From the NCBI RefSeq assembly GCF_003319125.1, contig NZ_QOHG01000007.1:62001-126000 (forward strand): a stretch of 64,000 bases of DNA, given 5' to 3'. The position numbers and the translations under genes were made by a program. Below the pieces are notes generated by a model, which was not told the origin of the DNA, made no database searches, and saw nothing but the letters and a program-made list of their open reading frames with translations. Every line of letters begins with the position of its first letter. The stretch's first letter is position 1. Shown piece after piece: positions 22,758 to 30,989 of this stretch. Source of the stretch: Blastococcus sp. TF02A-26 (GTDB taxonomy: Bacteria; Actinomycetota; Actinomycetes; Mycobacteriales; Geodermatophilaceae).

Positions 22758-24548
22758 ATGTCCGAATCCGCCGACGGGGGCGGTGGCGTCGACCTCCGCC
22801 TCCTGACGATCGCCGACCTCTACCCCCGGGTCATGATGGAGGACGTCGCCTCCATCGAGCAGGCCGCCGACGGCTGGGACGACCTGCACGCCCAGTTCGT
22901 CGCGCACGCCGCGGACCTGCGCCGGGCCGCCCGCACGCTGGACCCGCAGTGGACGTCCGAGGCCGCCGACCTGTTCCAGCTCCGCGTCGCCGAGGCGGTC
23001 ACCAGTCTCGAGGACCGCGCCCAGCACGCCCGGGACACCGCCTCGGTGCTCCGGGCGCTGGCCGACGGGGTCGGCGACGCGCAGGTCACCATGCAGGAGA
23101 TCTGGAACCGCTTCGACGCCCGGGCGCAGGAGATCCAGCGCACCGACAACGAGGAGTGGGGCCTCGGCATCAGCTTCTCCGACATCGGTGACGACCGGCT
23201 GGAGAAGAACAACCGCGCCTTCACCGAGGAGGCGCAGCGGAAGGTCGTCGAGCCGCTGCTCAACGACTACAGCACCGCGGCGTCGTCCCTCGAGGACGCC
23301 GGCCCGGCCTTCCCGGCGCACCTGACCAACGCCGCCGTCCCCTCCGACGCGGCACTGGCCGGGCTCTTCGGCAACGCCCCGCCGGCACCCCCCGGCGCGC
23401 CGGGTGGGCGCCCCGCGCCGCCCGGCGCCGCGCCCGCACCGGCCCCCGCACCGCCGCCGGCGGCGGCTCCGGCGCCGCCGCCGGCTCCCGCACCGGCCCC
23501 GGCTCCCCCGCCGGGCGCCGCTCCCGGCGTCCCCCCGCCGGCACCCGCCCCCGGCACCCCGCCCGCCACGGTCGTCCGGCCGCCGGCGCCTCCGGCGCCT
23601 CCGGCGCCGCCGCCGGCCGTCCCTCCCGCCGCCCGCCCCGGCCAGGCCCCCACCGCGCCGCCGGCGACCCCTGCCCCCGCGAGCCCGCCGGCCGGGAGCC
23701 CGGCTCCGGTCGCGCCCCCCGTCGGCGTGCCCCTCGGCGCCCGGGTGCCCGTCGCCGCACCCCCGCCGGCACCGGCCGGGGCGCCGGCCGCCGGTCCCCG
23801 GCCCGCGCCCGCCCCGGGCGCACCCGCCGCACCCCCCGGCGTGCCCCGCGGCCTGTCCGGGCGCGTCTCCGGTCCTCCGGCCCCGCCGCTCCCGGGTGCT
23901 GCCGGCGGTGGACCCGCCGGTACCCCGCAGCTGCCCGGGCGGGGCGGTCCGGCCGCTCCTCCACCCGGTCCCGGCGCGGCCGCGCCACCCCAGCTGCCCG
24001 GCCGCACCGGCCCGGGCGGCGGGGCCCCGGCCCGTCCCGGCTCCCTCGGCGGGCCGCCCGGGGCGCCGCCCGGTGCGCCGGCCCTGCCCGGTCGCACCGC
24101 GGGCGGGCCCCCCGGCGGGACCCCGGCCGGCCCCGGCGCCGCACCGCCCCCCGGCGGCGCGGTGCCCCGCCCCCTGCAGGGCAGCCGTGGCCTCCCTCCG
24201 GGCACGACCTCCGCCGGCGGTCCCCCGCCCGGCGGTCCGCAGGGCGCGCAGCGCGCCACCTCCCCCGGCCTGGCCGGCCGTCGCGCCGGCGCCGCACCCG
24301 TGCGGGGCGCCGGGGAGTCGGCCGTGCGCCCCGGGCTGGACGGTCGGGCCGCCGGCCCCGCTCCCTCGACCGGTCCCCGCACCTCCGGACCCGCCCGCCC
24401 GCGCACCGACGCCGAACGGCCGGCCGAGCAGGTGGGCGACGCCGAGCTCTTCGACGTCGACGACGCCGGCACCGGCGTGGTGTCCCGGCCGGCCGAGCGC
24501 GACCCGGCCGGCCGGCCCGGCCCCGCACTCGGCGCGGAGCGCTCGTGA
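22758..24548 (+). CDS. T7SS-associated protein with helical head and long proline-rich tail
   Basis: An ATG at 22758 follows the previous stop by eight bases. Residues 1-205 are helical, with a WXG-like turn LDPQWTSEAADLF, resembling the hairpins of exported WXG/PPE-type proteins. Residues ~210-560 are almost entirely Pro, Ala and Gly, with several L-P-G-R tetrapeptides. The end is acidic (GDAELFDVDDAGTG). The tail is presumably disordered and might cross or bind the cell wall. It overlaps eccE by four bases (GTGA), so it belongs to the core operon. Substrate or structural accessory cannot be decided from sequence. Confidence 0.82.
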   Translation: MSESADGGGGVDLRLLTIADLYPRVMMEDVASIEQAADGWDDLHAQFVAHAADLRRAARTLDPQWTSEAADLFQLRVAEAVTSLEDRAQHARDTASVLRALADGVGDAQVTMQEIWNRFDARAQEIQRTDNEEWGLGISFSDIGDDRLEKNNRAFTEEAQRKVVEPLLNDYSTAASSLEDAGPAFPAHLTNAAVPSDAALAGLFGNAPPAPPGAPGGRPAPPGAAPAPAPAPPPAAAPAPPPAPAPAPAPPPGAAPGVPPPAPAPGTPPATVVRPPAPPAPPAPPPAVPPAARPGQAPTAPPATPAPASPPAGSPAPVAPPVGVPLGARVPVAAPPPAPAGAPAAGPRPAPAPGAPAAPPGVPRGLSGRVSGPPAPPLPGAAGGGPAGTPQLPGRGGPAAPPPGPGAAAPPQLPGRTGPGGGAPARPGSLGGPPGAPPGAPALPGRTAGGPPGGTPAGPGAAPPPGGAVPRPLQGSRGLPPGTTSAGGPPPGGPQGAQRATSPGLAGRRAGAAPVRGAGESAVRPGLDGRAAGPAPSTGPRTSGPARPRTDAERPAEQVGDAELFDVDDAGTGVVSRPAERDPAGRPGPALGAERS

Positions 24549-26005
24549 GCTCCCCCGACGCCGTTCCCCGGCCGCCCGCGTCCTGGGCGCCCCCGGCCGG
24601 CACGCCCACCGCCGCGCCCCGGCCCGCCGTCCCGGCTCCGCCGGGGGCCCCGGCGGCCGCGGGTCCGGCGCCGACCGCAGCGCGGACCGCGGCGGCGGCG
24701 CCGACGAGGACCGCCGCCGGGCAGGCCGCGGCCGGGGTCATCGGCCAGGGCTCGACCGCCGCCTGGACCGTGCCCCGCGCCGCGTCCGCCGCCGTCTCGG
24801 CCGCGGCCGCCGCCCCGCCCGACGGTCCGCCGCTCGCCGCGCGCACCCCGACCCCGCCGTCCCGGCCCCCGGTGCGGCGTCCGGACGTGCGCCGGCGGGT
24901 GCCCGGCGGAGCGGCCACGGGGCAGCTGCTCGCGGTCCAGGGCGCCGTCGCCGCGGTGCTCGCGGTGCACCGGCAGCCGCCGGCGGTGCTGGTGCCGGTG
25001 GCCGCGGTCGCGCTGGTCGTCGTGCTGCTCGCCGTCGTCCGGCTGCGGGGGCGGTGGGCCTGGCAGTGGGCCGACCTGTGGCTGCGCCACCGGTTCGGCC
25101 GGCGCCGCAGCGTGCTGCTGCCCGTCGGCGACCCCGCAGCGACCGCGGACGCCCTGCTGGACGCCGTCGCCGACGGAGCCTGGCTGGACCGGGTCGAGCT
25201 GGACGGCGGGACCGCCGCGCTGTGGACCTCGGCCGGCGGGCTGGCGGTGGCGGTGGAGGTGTCCCCCGCCGGACCGCTGCCGTTCGTGTCCGCGCGCCGC
25301 GAGCTGCCCGCGCTGACCCAGCTGCTGCCCGCCGCGGACGAGGGCGGCGCGCGCTTCACCGTGCAGGTCCTCGAGCAGACGCTGGTCCCCTCGCGTGCCG
25401 CGCAGGACCCGGCGTCGCTGTCCTACCAGGAGCTGACCGGCGGCTCGGTCCCGGCGCAGCGGCGCTGCTGGGTCGCCCTGCAGGTCCTACGCACCCCGGC
25501 CGACGACGACCCCGACACGCTGCGCACCGACCTGGTCAACGCCACCCGCCGGGTGCTGCGGCGGCTGCGCCGGGACGGGCTGCGCGCGGTCCCGGTCGGG
25601 CCCGACGACGCCGTCCTCGGTGTGCTCGGGCTGCTGGGTCCCGACGCCGGGCCGCTCCCGCACCGCGTGACCGACGGCTGGCGGCACTGGCAGGCCGGCC
25701 CGCGCCGCTGGCAGACCGCTTCCCTGGACCTCGGCGGCGACGTGGACCCGGCCGCCGTCCTGACCCGGGCCCGGGACGGCGCCGGGCGGGCCGGGGTCGC
25801 GACCACCATCACCGTCGCCGCCCGCCGTCCCGACGAGAGCTCGCTGGAGCTGCAGGCCGTCGTCCGCACCGCGCTGGCCGACGGGGACGACCCGGCCACC
25901 GTGGCCGCGGCGTTCGCCTCCGCGGGCGTGCCGCTGGGCCGGCTCGACGGTCGGCAGGCCGCCGGGGTGGCCGCGACGCTGCCGCTGGGCGGGTTCCTCC
26001 GGTGA
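24545..26005 (+). CDS. eccE: T7SS membrane protein EccE
   Basis: The GTG at 24545 overlaps the upstream stop. The 486-aa protein has a Pro/Ala-rich N-terminal extension (~1-115), two adjacent membrane helices (~127-168), and a cytoplasmic domain with WAWQWADLWLRHRF and a conserved-looking PAQRRCWVALQVLR, typical of actinobacterial EccE. EccE sits at the periphery of the EccBCDE protomer. The long N-terminal extension is not usual in mycobacterial EccE. It overlaps the next gene by four bases. Confidence 0.88.
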   Translation: MSSPDAVPRPPASWAPPAGTPTAAPRPAVPAPPGAPAAAGPAPTAARTAAAAPTRTAAGQAAAGVIGQGSTAAWTVPRAASAAVSAAAAAPPDGPPLAARTPTPPSRPPVRRPDVRRRVPGGAATGQLLAVQGAVAAVLAVHRQPPAVLVPVAAVALVVVLLAVVRLRGRWAWQWADLWLRHRFGRRRSVLLPVGDPAATADALLDAVADGAWLDRVELDGGTAALWTSAGGLAVAVEVSPAGPLPFVSARRELPALTQLLPAADEGGARFTVQVLEQTLVPSRAAQDPASLSYQELTGGSVPAQRRCWVALQVLRTPADDDPDTLRTDLVNATRRVLRRLRRDGLRAVPVGPDDAVLGVLGLLGPDAGPLPHRVTDGWRHWQAGPRRWQTASLDLGGDVDPAAVLTRARDGAGRAGVATTITVAARRPDESSLELQAVVRTALADGDDPATVAAAFASAGVPLGRLDGRQAAGVAATLPLGGFLR

Positions 26006-26745
26006 CCGCCGGCGCGCCGCCGGGGACCGTCCCCGCGCCCCGGCTCCCCGCCGTGCACCGCGACGCCGTGGCCGGCGCCGGGCTCACCGCCTCGACCGGG
26101 GGCGGCGGGCTGCTGATCGGCACGGACGAGGCCGGCGCCCCCGTGCCGCTGGTGCTGTTCCGCCCCGAGCCCACGTCGGCGGTGTGCGTGGGCGGGCTGG
26201 CGCTGGCCCAGCGGCTGGTGCTGCGCGCGCTGGCGCTGCGGGCCCGCGTGGTGGTCGAGAGCTCGCGGCCGAGCGCGTGGCAGGCCTTCGCCCGGCTCGC
26301 CGCCGGGACCAGCGGGCTGGTCACCGTGCTGGAGCAGCGCGGCGGGGAGTCGGCGCCGCCGTCGCCGGCGCCCGGGGAACACCCCACCGACGAGCTGGCC
26401 GGGACGCCGGAGGCGCCGCGGCTGCTGGTGCTGGACCACGACGCCGCGGCCGCCGGAGAGCCGCGCCGTCTGGGCCGCTGGTCGGCCGTGCTGACCTGCG
26501 TGGACGGCGCGAGCGAGTGGAGCCAGGCGGCGCTGGCCGGCGCCGACGTCATCGTCTCCCGAGCACTGTCGGGCGCCGAGGTCCGACGGCTGGCGCGGGC
26601 GCTGAACCTGGAGGAGACGGCACTGCGGGTGCCCCCCACCGGCGACCGGCTCCTGGTCGCCGCCCGGGCCGGCGCCGTGGTGGTCCGGCACTCCGTCACC
26701 TCGGTCGAGCAGTGGCTGACCGCCGCCAGCGGCGCGCCGTCCTGA
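26002..26745 (+). CDS. Uncharacterised T7SS-operon protein (247 aa)
   Basis: The GTG at 26002 overlaps the eccE stop as GTGA, so translation is coupled. The product is soluble and alpha/beta: GGGLLIGTDEAGAPVPLVLF, then TSAVCVGGLALAQRLVLRAL, later RLLVLDHDAAA and DVIVSRALSGAEVRRLARAL. The alternation resembles a Rossmann-like fold without a Walker loop. Last gene of the eccC operon, 13 bases from the convergent gene. It probably serves the secretion system, but I do not recognise its family. Confidence 0.8.
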   Translation: MTAGAPPGTVPAPRLPAVHRDAVAGAGLTASTGGGGLLIGTDEAGAPVPLVLFRPEPTSAVCVGGLALAQRLVLRALALRARVVVESSRPSAWQAFARLAAGTSGLVTVLEQRGGESAPPSPAPGEHPTDELAGTPEAPRLLVLDHDAAAAGEPRRLGRWSAVLTCVDGASEWSQAALAGADVIVSRALSGAEVRRLARALNLEETALRVPPTGDRLLVAARAGAVVVRHSVTSVEQWLTAASGAPS

Positions 26746-26758
26746 CCGCCGGGCCGCG

Positions 26759-27151
26759 TCAGCAGGACAGCGGGACGCTCTCCTCGCGCTGACCGCGCAC
26801 CTCGTCGCGGGACACCCAGCGCGCGTGCACCCCGCGGGCGAGGCGGGTGAACCCGAGGGCCTGCGCCTCGGGCACCGAGCCGCCGGCGTAGTGGACCAGC
26901 AGCTCGCCGGACCGCTCGTCGTGGACCGAGCACGGCACCCCGCGCCACGTGCCGACGCGACGCACGTGCACCACGGCGTCGCAGTCGCGCACCGGCACCG
27001 CGCGGACCCACGGCCCGTCGGGGCCGAGCGGCTCGAAGTCCTCGGCCGGGTTCTCGTCGACCAGCACCACCCACCAGCCGTCCTCCCGCAGCTCCGGCGC
27101 GGCGCGGTGGTCCAGCCCCCGCCAGCGCGCCCGGTACCCCGCGGGCGTCAC
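26759..27151 (-). CDS. Uncharacterised 130-aa protein coupled to the SseB-like gene
   Basis: The GTG at 27151 overlaps the upstream stop by four bases. The protein has many Trp and Val residues (WWVVLVDENPAEDFEPLGPD, VHVRRVGTWRGVPCSVHDE, ELLVHYAGGSVPEAQALGF) and looks like a small beta-rich domain. In the T7SS context it could be a chaperone or immunity-like partner; that is speculative. Confidence 0.75.
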   Translation of the reverse strand: MTPAGYRARWRGLDHRAAPELREDGWWVVLVDENPAEDFEPLGPDGPWVRAVPVRDCDAVVHVRRVGTWRGVPCSVHDERSGELLVHYAGGSVPEAQALGFTRLARGVHARWVSRDEVRGQREESVPLSC

Positions 27152-28059
27152 GGCGCTCCCCCTGCGGGAACGACCAGCTGCCACAGCCCGCGCACCGCGT
27201 CGTAGCGCGCGCGGCAGGTCTCGCGGCCGTGCACGTCGAGCTCGTACAGCCCGGTCCGGTGCGGCAGTGCCACGCCGTCCACCCGGTACTCCCGCACCGG
27301 CACCCGCCCGCCCGGCGACAGCCCCAGCCCGCCGAACGGCGGCTCCTCCACCAGCCACCCGGCCACCGCGTCGCGGCTCTCCTCGTCGAGCCCGCCACGG
27401 GCGACGGGGTACAGCTCGGGCCCGAGCACCGGCCAGCGGAGCAGGTGCACCGAGCCGTCGGCGGTGACCAGGTCCCGCTCCTCGGCCGCCCGGCCCAGCG
27501 CGGCCAGCAGCACGGTGGGCGCGCCGATGTGGGCGACGTCGACGGTCGCCTGCACGTACCCCGAGACGCGGGTGTGCCGACCCGACAGCAGCGGGTCGAT
27601 GCCGCCCAGGGGGACGAGCTGCTGGACGACGGCCACCGTCCCCGGGGCGGCCGCCAGCTCGTCGGCGAGGTCCGGCACGGCCAGCCGGGCCAGCGCGCCC
27701 GGCTCCAGGAACAGCGGGTGCTCGGTACCGAGGTCGACGGCCAGCCCGAACCGCGGGTCGGGCCACCCCGCCGCCAGGTCGAGGAAGCCGGCCACCCGGG
27801 GCGTCCGGGTCCACTCCGCCGCCGGGGTGCCGGCGAGCGCGGCTCCCATCGCCTCGACGGAGGTCCAGGCCGGCACCCAGCTGCGGTCGGCGACCGGCAG
27901 GGTGACCCACGCGGGCGCCCCTCCGGGCGGCAGCGGCAGCAGGAGGTCGGCCCCGCGGAGCAGCGCCAGGCGGGCGGCGTCGTCCCCGGCCCGCGCGGCG
28001 GCGGCCCAGGCCGGCGCGAAGGCGTCCGGGTCCGGCCCGCTGCCTCCGTGCTCGTCCAT
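27148..28059 (-). CDS. SseB-like N-terminal domain protein (303 aa)
   Basis: An ATG at 28059 follows a GGTGGGG. Residues ~12-110 carry the SseB N-terminal pattern: FAPAWAAAARAGDDAARLALLRGADLLLPLP, VTLPVADRSWVPAWTSVEAMGAAL. Similar residues recur at ~125-165, and a separate C-terminal part contains REYRVDGVALPHRTGLYELDV. SseB-domain proteins are common beside actinobacterial T7SS genes, with no settled biochemical role. Divergent from the EccA-like gene across 63 bases; a CACCCTAGGGG lies in that gap. Confidence 0.82.
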   Translation of the reverse strand: MDEHGGSGPDPDAFAPAWAAAARAGDDAARLALLRGADLLLPLPPGGAPAWVTLPVADRSWVPAWTSVEAMGAALAGTPAAEWTRTPRVAGFLDLAAGWPDPRFGLAVDLGTEHPLFLEPGALARLAVPDLADELAAAPGTVAVVQQLVPLGGIDPLLSGRHTRVSGYVQATVDVAHIGAPTVLLAALGRAAEERDLVTADGSVHLLRWPVLGPELYPVARGGLDEESRDAVAGWLVEEPPFGGLGLSPGGRVPVREYRVDGVALPHRTGLYELDVHGRETCRARYDAVRGLWQLVVPAGGAP

Positions 28060-28122
28060 CGGGCCCCACCCTAGGGGCCGGTAGGGTCGACGGGTCCGCT
28101 GCTCCCGACGACTGCGAGCCCG

Positions 28123-29805
28123 ATGAGTCGACGTCTGCAGGTGTCCGCCACCCGTCCCGGCTGCTACCCGACCCTCGGCGAGGCGCTGCTGGACGCCGCC
28201 GACGGCGACACCGTCGTGGTGGACGCGGGCTCCTACGCCGAGACCCTCGACCTGACCGGCCGGGACGTCGCCGTCGTCGCCGCCGAGGGCACCGCCCTGG
28301 ACGGCGACGCCGTGGTGCGGATCTCCGGCACCGGCTACGAGCCGACCGTGCGGGCCCGCCGCGGCACCGTCGTCCTCCGTGGACTGGTGCTGGCCGGCGC
28401 CGAGGCGCACGTGGTCGACGCCGCCGAGGCCGAGCTGACCCTCGCCGGCTGCCGCCTGGAGGCGGGGTGGGGCGCCGGCCTGCGTGCCACCGACCGCTGC
28501 CGGCTGACCGTCGAGGACTGCACCGTCACCGGAGCCCAGCAGGGGCTGGTCCTGGAGGACTGCAGCGGCACGATCAGCGGCACCACGGTCAGCGACAGCG
28601 CCGACGACGCGGTGGTGCTGCGCCTGGGCGCCGACCCCGTGCTGCGCGACTGCGTGGTGTCCGGTGCGGGCAGCCGCGGGGTGTACGCCTACCAGTCGGC
28701 CCGGCCCACCCTGGAGTCCTGCGAGATCGGGCGGAGCACGGGCCCGGGCGTCGCGGTGGCCCAGGGCAGCAGCGTCCAGCTGGTCCGCTGCCACGTGCAC
28801 GACACCGGGGCGGCGGGCATCGCGTTCGCCGCCGGGACGTCGGGCCGGGTCGAGGCCTGCCGCGTGGAGACCACCGGCGGCCCCGAGGTCGACGTCGACC
28901 CGGACGCCGAGGTCGAGGTCGTCTCCGCTCCCGCGGCCGCCGCCGTGGGGGTGGGTGCCTCCGGGGGCAGCGGCGGGGACCCCGAGCGGGTCGCGGAGCT
29001 GCTCGCCGAGCTGGACGCCATGGTCGGCCTCGCCGGGGTCAAGGCGGAGGTCCGCGCGATCATCGACGAGATCCAGGTGAACGAGTGGCGCCGCGCGGCC
29101 GGGCTGGCCGTCGGCGGCGGCAGCCACCACCTGGTCTTCGCCGGCGCTCCCGGGACGGGCAAGACGACCGTCGGGCGCATCTACGGCCAGCTGCTGGCGG
29201 CGCTGGGCGCGCTGCCCGGCGGGCCGCTGCGCGAGGTCTCCCGCCGCGACCTGGTCGGCCAGTACATCGGCCACACGGCGGAGAAGACCGCCGCCGTCTT
29301 CGACTCCGCGGTGGGCGGGGTGGTGTTCCTCGACGAGGCCTACACGCTGTCCCGGCAGGCGGGGGGCGGCGGTGCGGACTTCGGCCAGGAGGCGATCGAC
29401 ACCATCGTCAAGCTGATGGAGGACCGCCGCGACGACCTCGCGGTCATCGCCGCCGGCTACACCGCCGAGATGCAGGACTTCCTCGACGCCAACCCCGGCC
29501 TGGCCTCGCGGTTCGTCAAGACGATCGAGTTCGAGGACTACTCGCCCGAGGAGCTCGTGCTGATCATCAGCCGGATGGTGACCGCCGGGGACTACGTGCT
29601 GGACGACGACGCCGAGCCGCTGCTGTACCGGCACTTCGCGACGATGCAGCGGGGCGCGGACTTCGGCAACGCCCGCGACGCCCGGAAGCTCTTCGAGCGG
29701 CTGCGCAAGGAGCAGTCCTCCCGGCTGCGCGGGCTGGGTCGCCGGCCGACGCTGGACGAGCTGCGGGCCCTCACCGCCGACGACGTCCTCGCCGCCACCG
29801 GCTGA
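28123..29805 (+). CDS. EccA-like AAA+ ATPase with N-terminal parallel beta-helix
   Basis: The 560-aa protein is a fusion. Residues ~10-265 are right-handed beta-helix repeats of about 23 residues (TVVLRGLVLAGAEAHVVD, LTVEDCTVTGAQQGLVLED, PVLRDCVVSGAGSRGVYAY). A Gly-rich linker follows, then a CbbX/EccA-type AAA+ domain with LVGLAGVK ahead of Walker A GAPGTGKTT (~341), Walker B VVFLDEAYTL (~402), sensor VIAAGY and a NARDARKLFERL sensor-2 region. Classic EccA has tetratricopeptide repeats where this one has the beta-helix. In ESX systems EccA is a cytosolic ATPase that unlocks substrate-chaperone complexes; here the beta-helix may be the substrate-binding part. Confidence 0.88.
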   Translation: MSRRLQVSATRPGCYPTLGEALLDAADGDTVVVDAGSYAETLDLTGRDVAVVAAEGTALDGDAVVRISGTGYEPTVRARRGTVVLRGLVLAGAEAHVVDAAEAELTLAGCRLEAGWGAGLRATDRCRLTVEDCTVTGAQQGLVLEDCSGTISGTTVSDSADDAVVLRLGADPVLRDCVVSGAGSRGVYAYQSARPTLESCEIGRSTGPGVAVAQGSSVQLVRCHVHDTGAAGIAFAAGTSGRVEACRVETTGGPEVDVDPDAEVEVVSAPAAAAVGVGASGGSGGDPERVAELLAELDAMVGLAGVKAEVRAIIDEIQVNEWRRAAGLAVGGGSHHLVFAGAPGTGKTTVGRIYGQLLAALGALPGGPLREVSRRDLVGQYIGHTAEKTAAVFDSAVGGVVFLDEAYTLSRQAGGGGADFGQEAIDTIVKLMEDRRDDLAVIAAGYTAEMQDFLDANPGLASRFVKTIEFEDYSPEELVLIISRMVTAGDYVLDDDAEPLLYRHFATMQRGADFGNARDARKLFERLRKEQSSRLRGLGRRPTLDELRALTADDVLAATG

Positions 29806-29809
29806 GCCG

Positions 29810-30913
29810 TCAGGGCGCGGTCAGCGCGGCGTTCAGCACGCCCGCGGCCAGCCGGACGGCCGCGGCGCGGGTGCGCGGCGCCAGGGCGTCCAGCTGCACC
29901 GGCCCGCCGACGGTCAACGCCCGGTCGCTGGGGACGGTGACGACGTCACCGACCGCGCCGGCGAACCGGCGGCGGGCCTCGGCCAGGTCGACCACGGCGC
30001 CCTGCGCGGGCACGTCGGTCAGGGCGACGACGCTGCGCCGCGCCAGGTCCGCCGAGCCGCGCTCGACCAGCCAGCGCAGCACGTTGTGGGTGGCCAGCAG
30101 CCCGTCGATGCTCGGCGAGGTGGCCAGCACCAGCGTGTGGCAGCCCGACACGACCCGGCGCATCAGCGGGCTGGCGACGCCGGCGCCGCAGTCGGTCACC
30201 ATCACCGGGAACCAGCGGTAGACGGCGTTCATCGCGGCCACGTAGGTGGGCTCGTCCAGCGCCGCGCTCTGCTCCGGGTCCCGGCCGCTGGGCAGCACGA
30301 AGACGCCGTCGGGCGAGCGACCCAGCGCCGTGGCGAGGACGTCGAAGCGGCCCGGGTCGCCGGCCCGGGCGAGGTCGGACACCCCGGCGGCCTGGGGCGC
30401 GCCGGTGCGCAGCGCCATCGACCCGAAGGTCGTGTCGGCGTCGAACAGCAGCACCGGGTCGGGCCGGGACCGGGCGAGGGTGGAGGCCAGCAGGACCGCG
30501 AGCGTCGTCTTGCCGACCCCGCCCTTCATCGCCACCACCCCGATCCGTCGGGGGGAGGGCACCGGCGTGGCCAGGCTGGCGCGCAGGACCTCCAGCTCGG
30601 CCGGCGAGGGCTCGGAGTCCAGGTCGTCGACACCGCGGCCGAACAGCCGGCGGCGCCGGGCGGGCACGGCGGTCAGCCCGGCGATCGCCGGGTCCAGGTG
30701 CGGCGCCCCGGGAGGCGGCAGCGGACCGGCAATCGGCGGTCCCTGCGGCGGCACCGGTGCCATGGGGGGGCCCTGCGGCGGCGGGCCCTGCGGTGGCGCC
30801 TGCGGAGGAGCGGGAGGCGCGGCCGGCGCCGTGGGGCTGGGGAGCACGACCGGCCGAGTCGGCTCCGCCGGCGTGGGGTGCGGCGGCCGGCCGGGGGCGG
30901 GCGGCTGCGTCAC
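29810..30913 (-). CDS. EspI-like MinD/ParA-family ATPase 1
   Basis: A 367-aa protein with a proline-rich N-terminus (~1-80, PPQGPP repeats) and a MinD/ParA domain: deviant Walker A MKGGVGKTTLAVLLAS (~128), switch DADTTFGSMA and the DCGAG strand. Such proline-rich ParA-like proteins in ESX loci are called EspI; M. tuberculosis EspI down-regulates ESX-1 when ATP is low. Probably T7SS regulation or positioning. It is followed upstream by a second, longer homologue; the gap of 76 bases suggests one operon. Confidence 0.85.
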   Translation of the reverse strand: MTQPPAPGRPPHPTPAEPTRPVVLPSPTAPAAPPAPPQAPPQGPPPQGPPMAPVPPQGPPIAGPLPPPGAPHLDPAIAGLTAVPARRRRLFGRGVDDLDSEPSPAELEVLRASLATPVPSPRRIGVVAMKGGVGKTTLAVLLASTLARSRPDPVLLFDADTTFGSMALRTGAPQAAGVSDLARAGDPGRFDVLATALGRSPDGVFVLPSGRDPEQSAALDEPTYVAAMNAVYRWFPVMVTDCGAGVASPLMRRVVSGCHTLVLATSPSIDGLLATHNVLRWLVERGSADLARRSVVALTDVPAQGAVVDLAEARRRFAGAVGDVVTVPSDRALTVGGPVQLDALAPRTRAAAVRLAAGVLNAALTAP

Positions 30914-30989
30914 GGCTCCGAAGATACGGCCCGCGGGCGCCCTCCCCCCGGCGGGCGGCCGACGCGTCCCCCTGTCGGGTGGACGCGCC

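Noticed and set aside
23400..24350. Tandem repeats in the proline-rich gene as a mobile or minisatellite element
   Set aside because: The repetition follows Pro/Ala/Gly codons in a coding frame with a normal start and stop; no terminal repeats or target duplications are visible.
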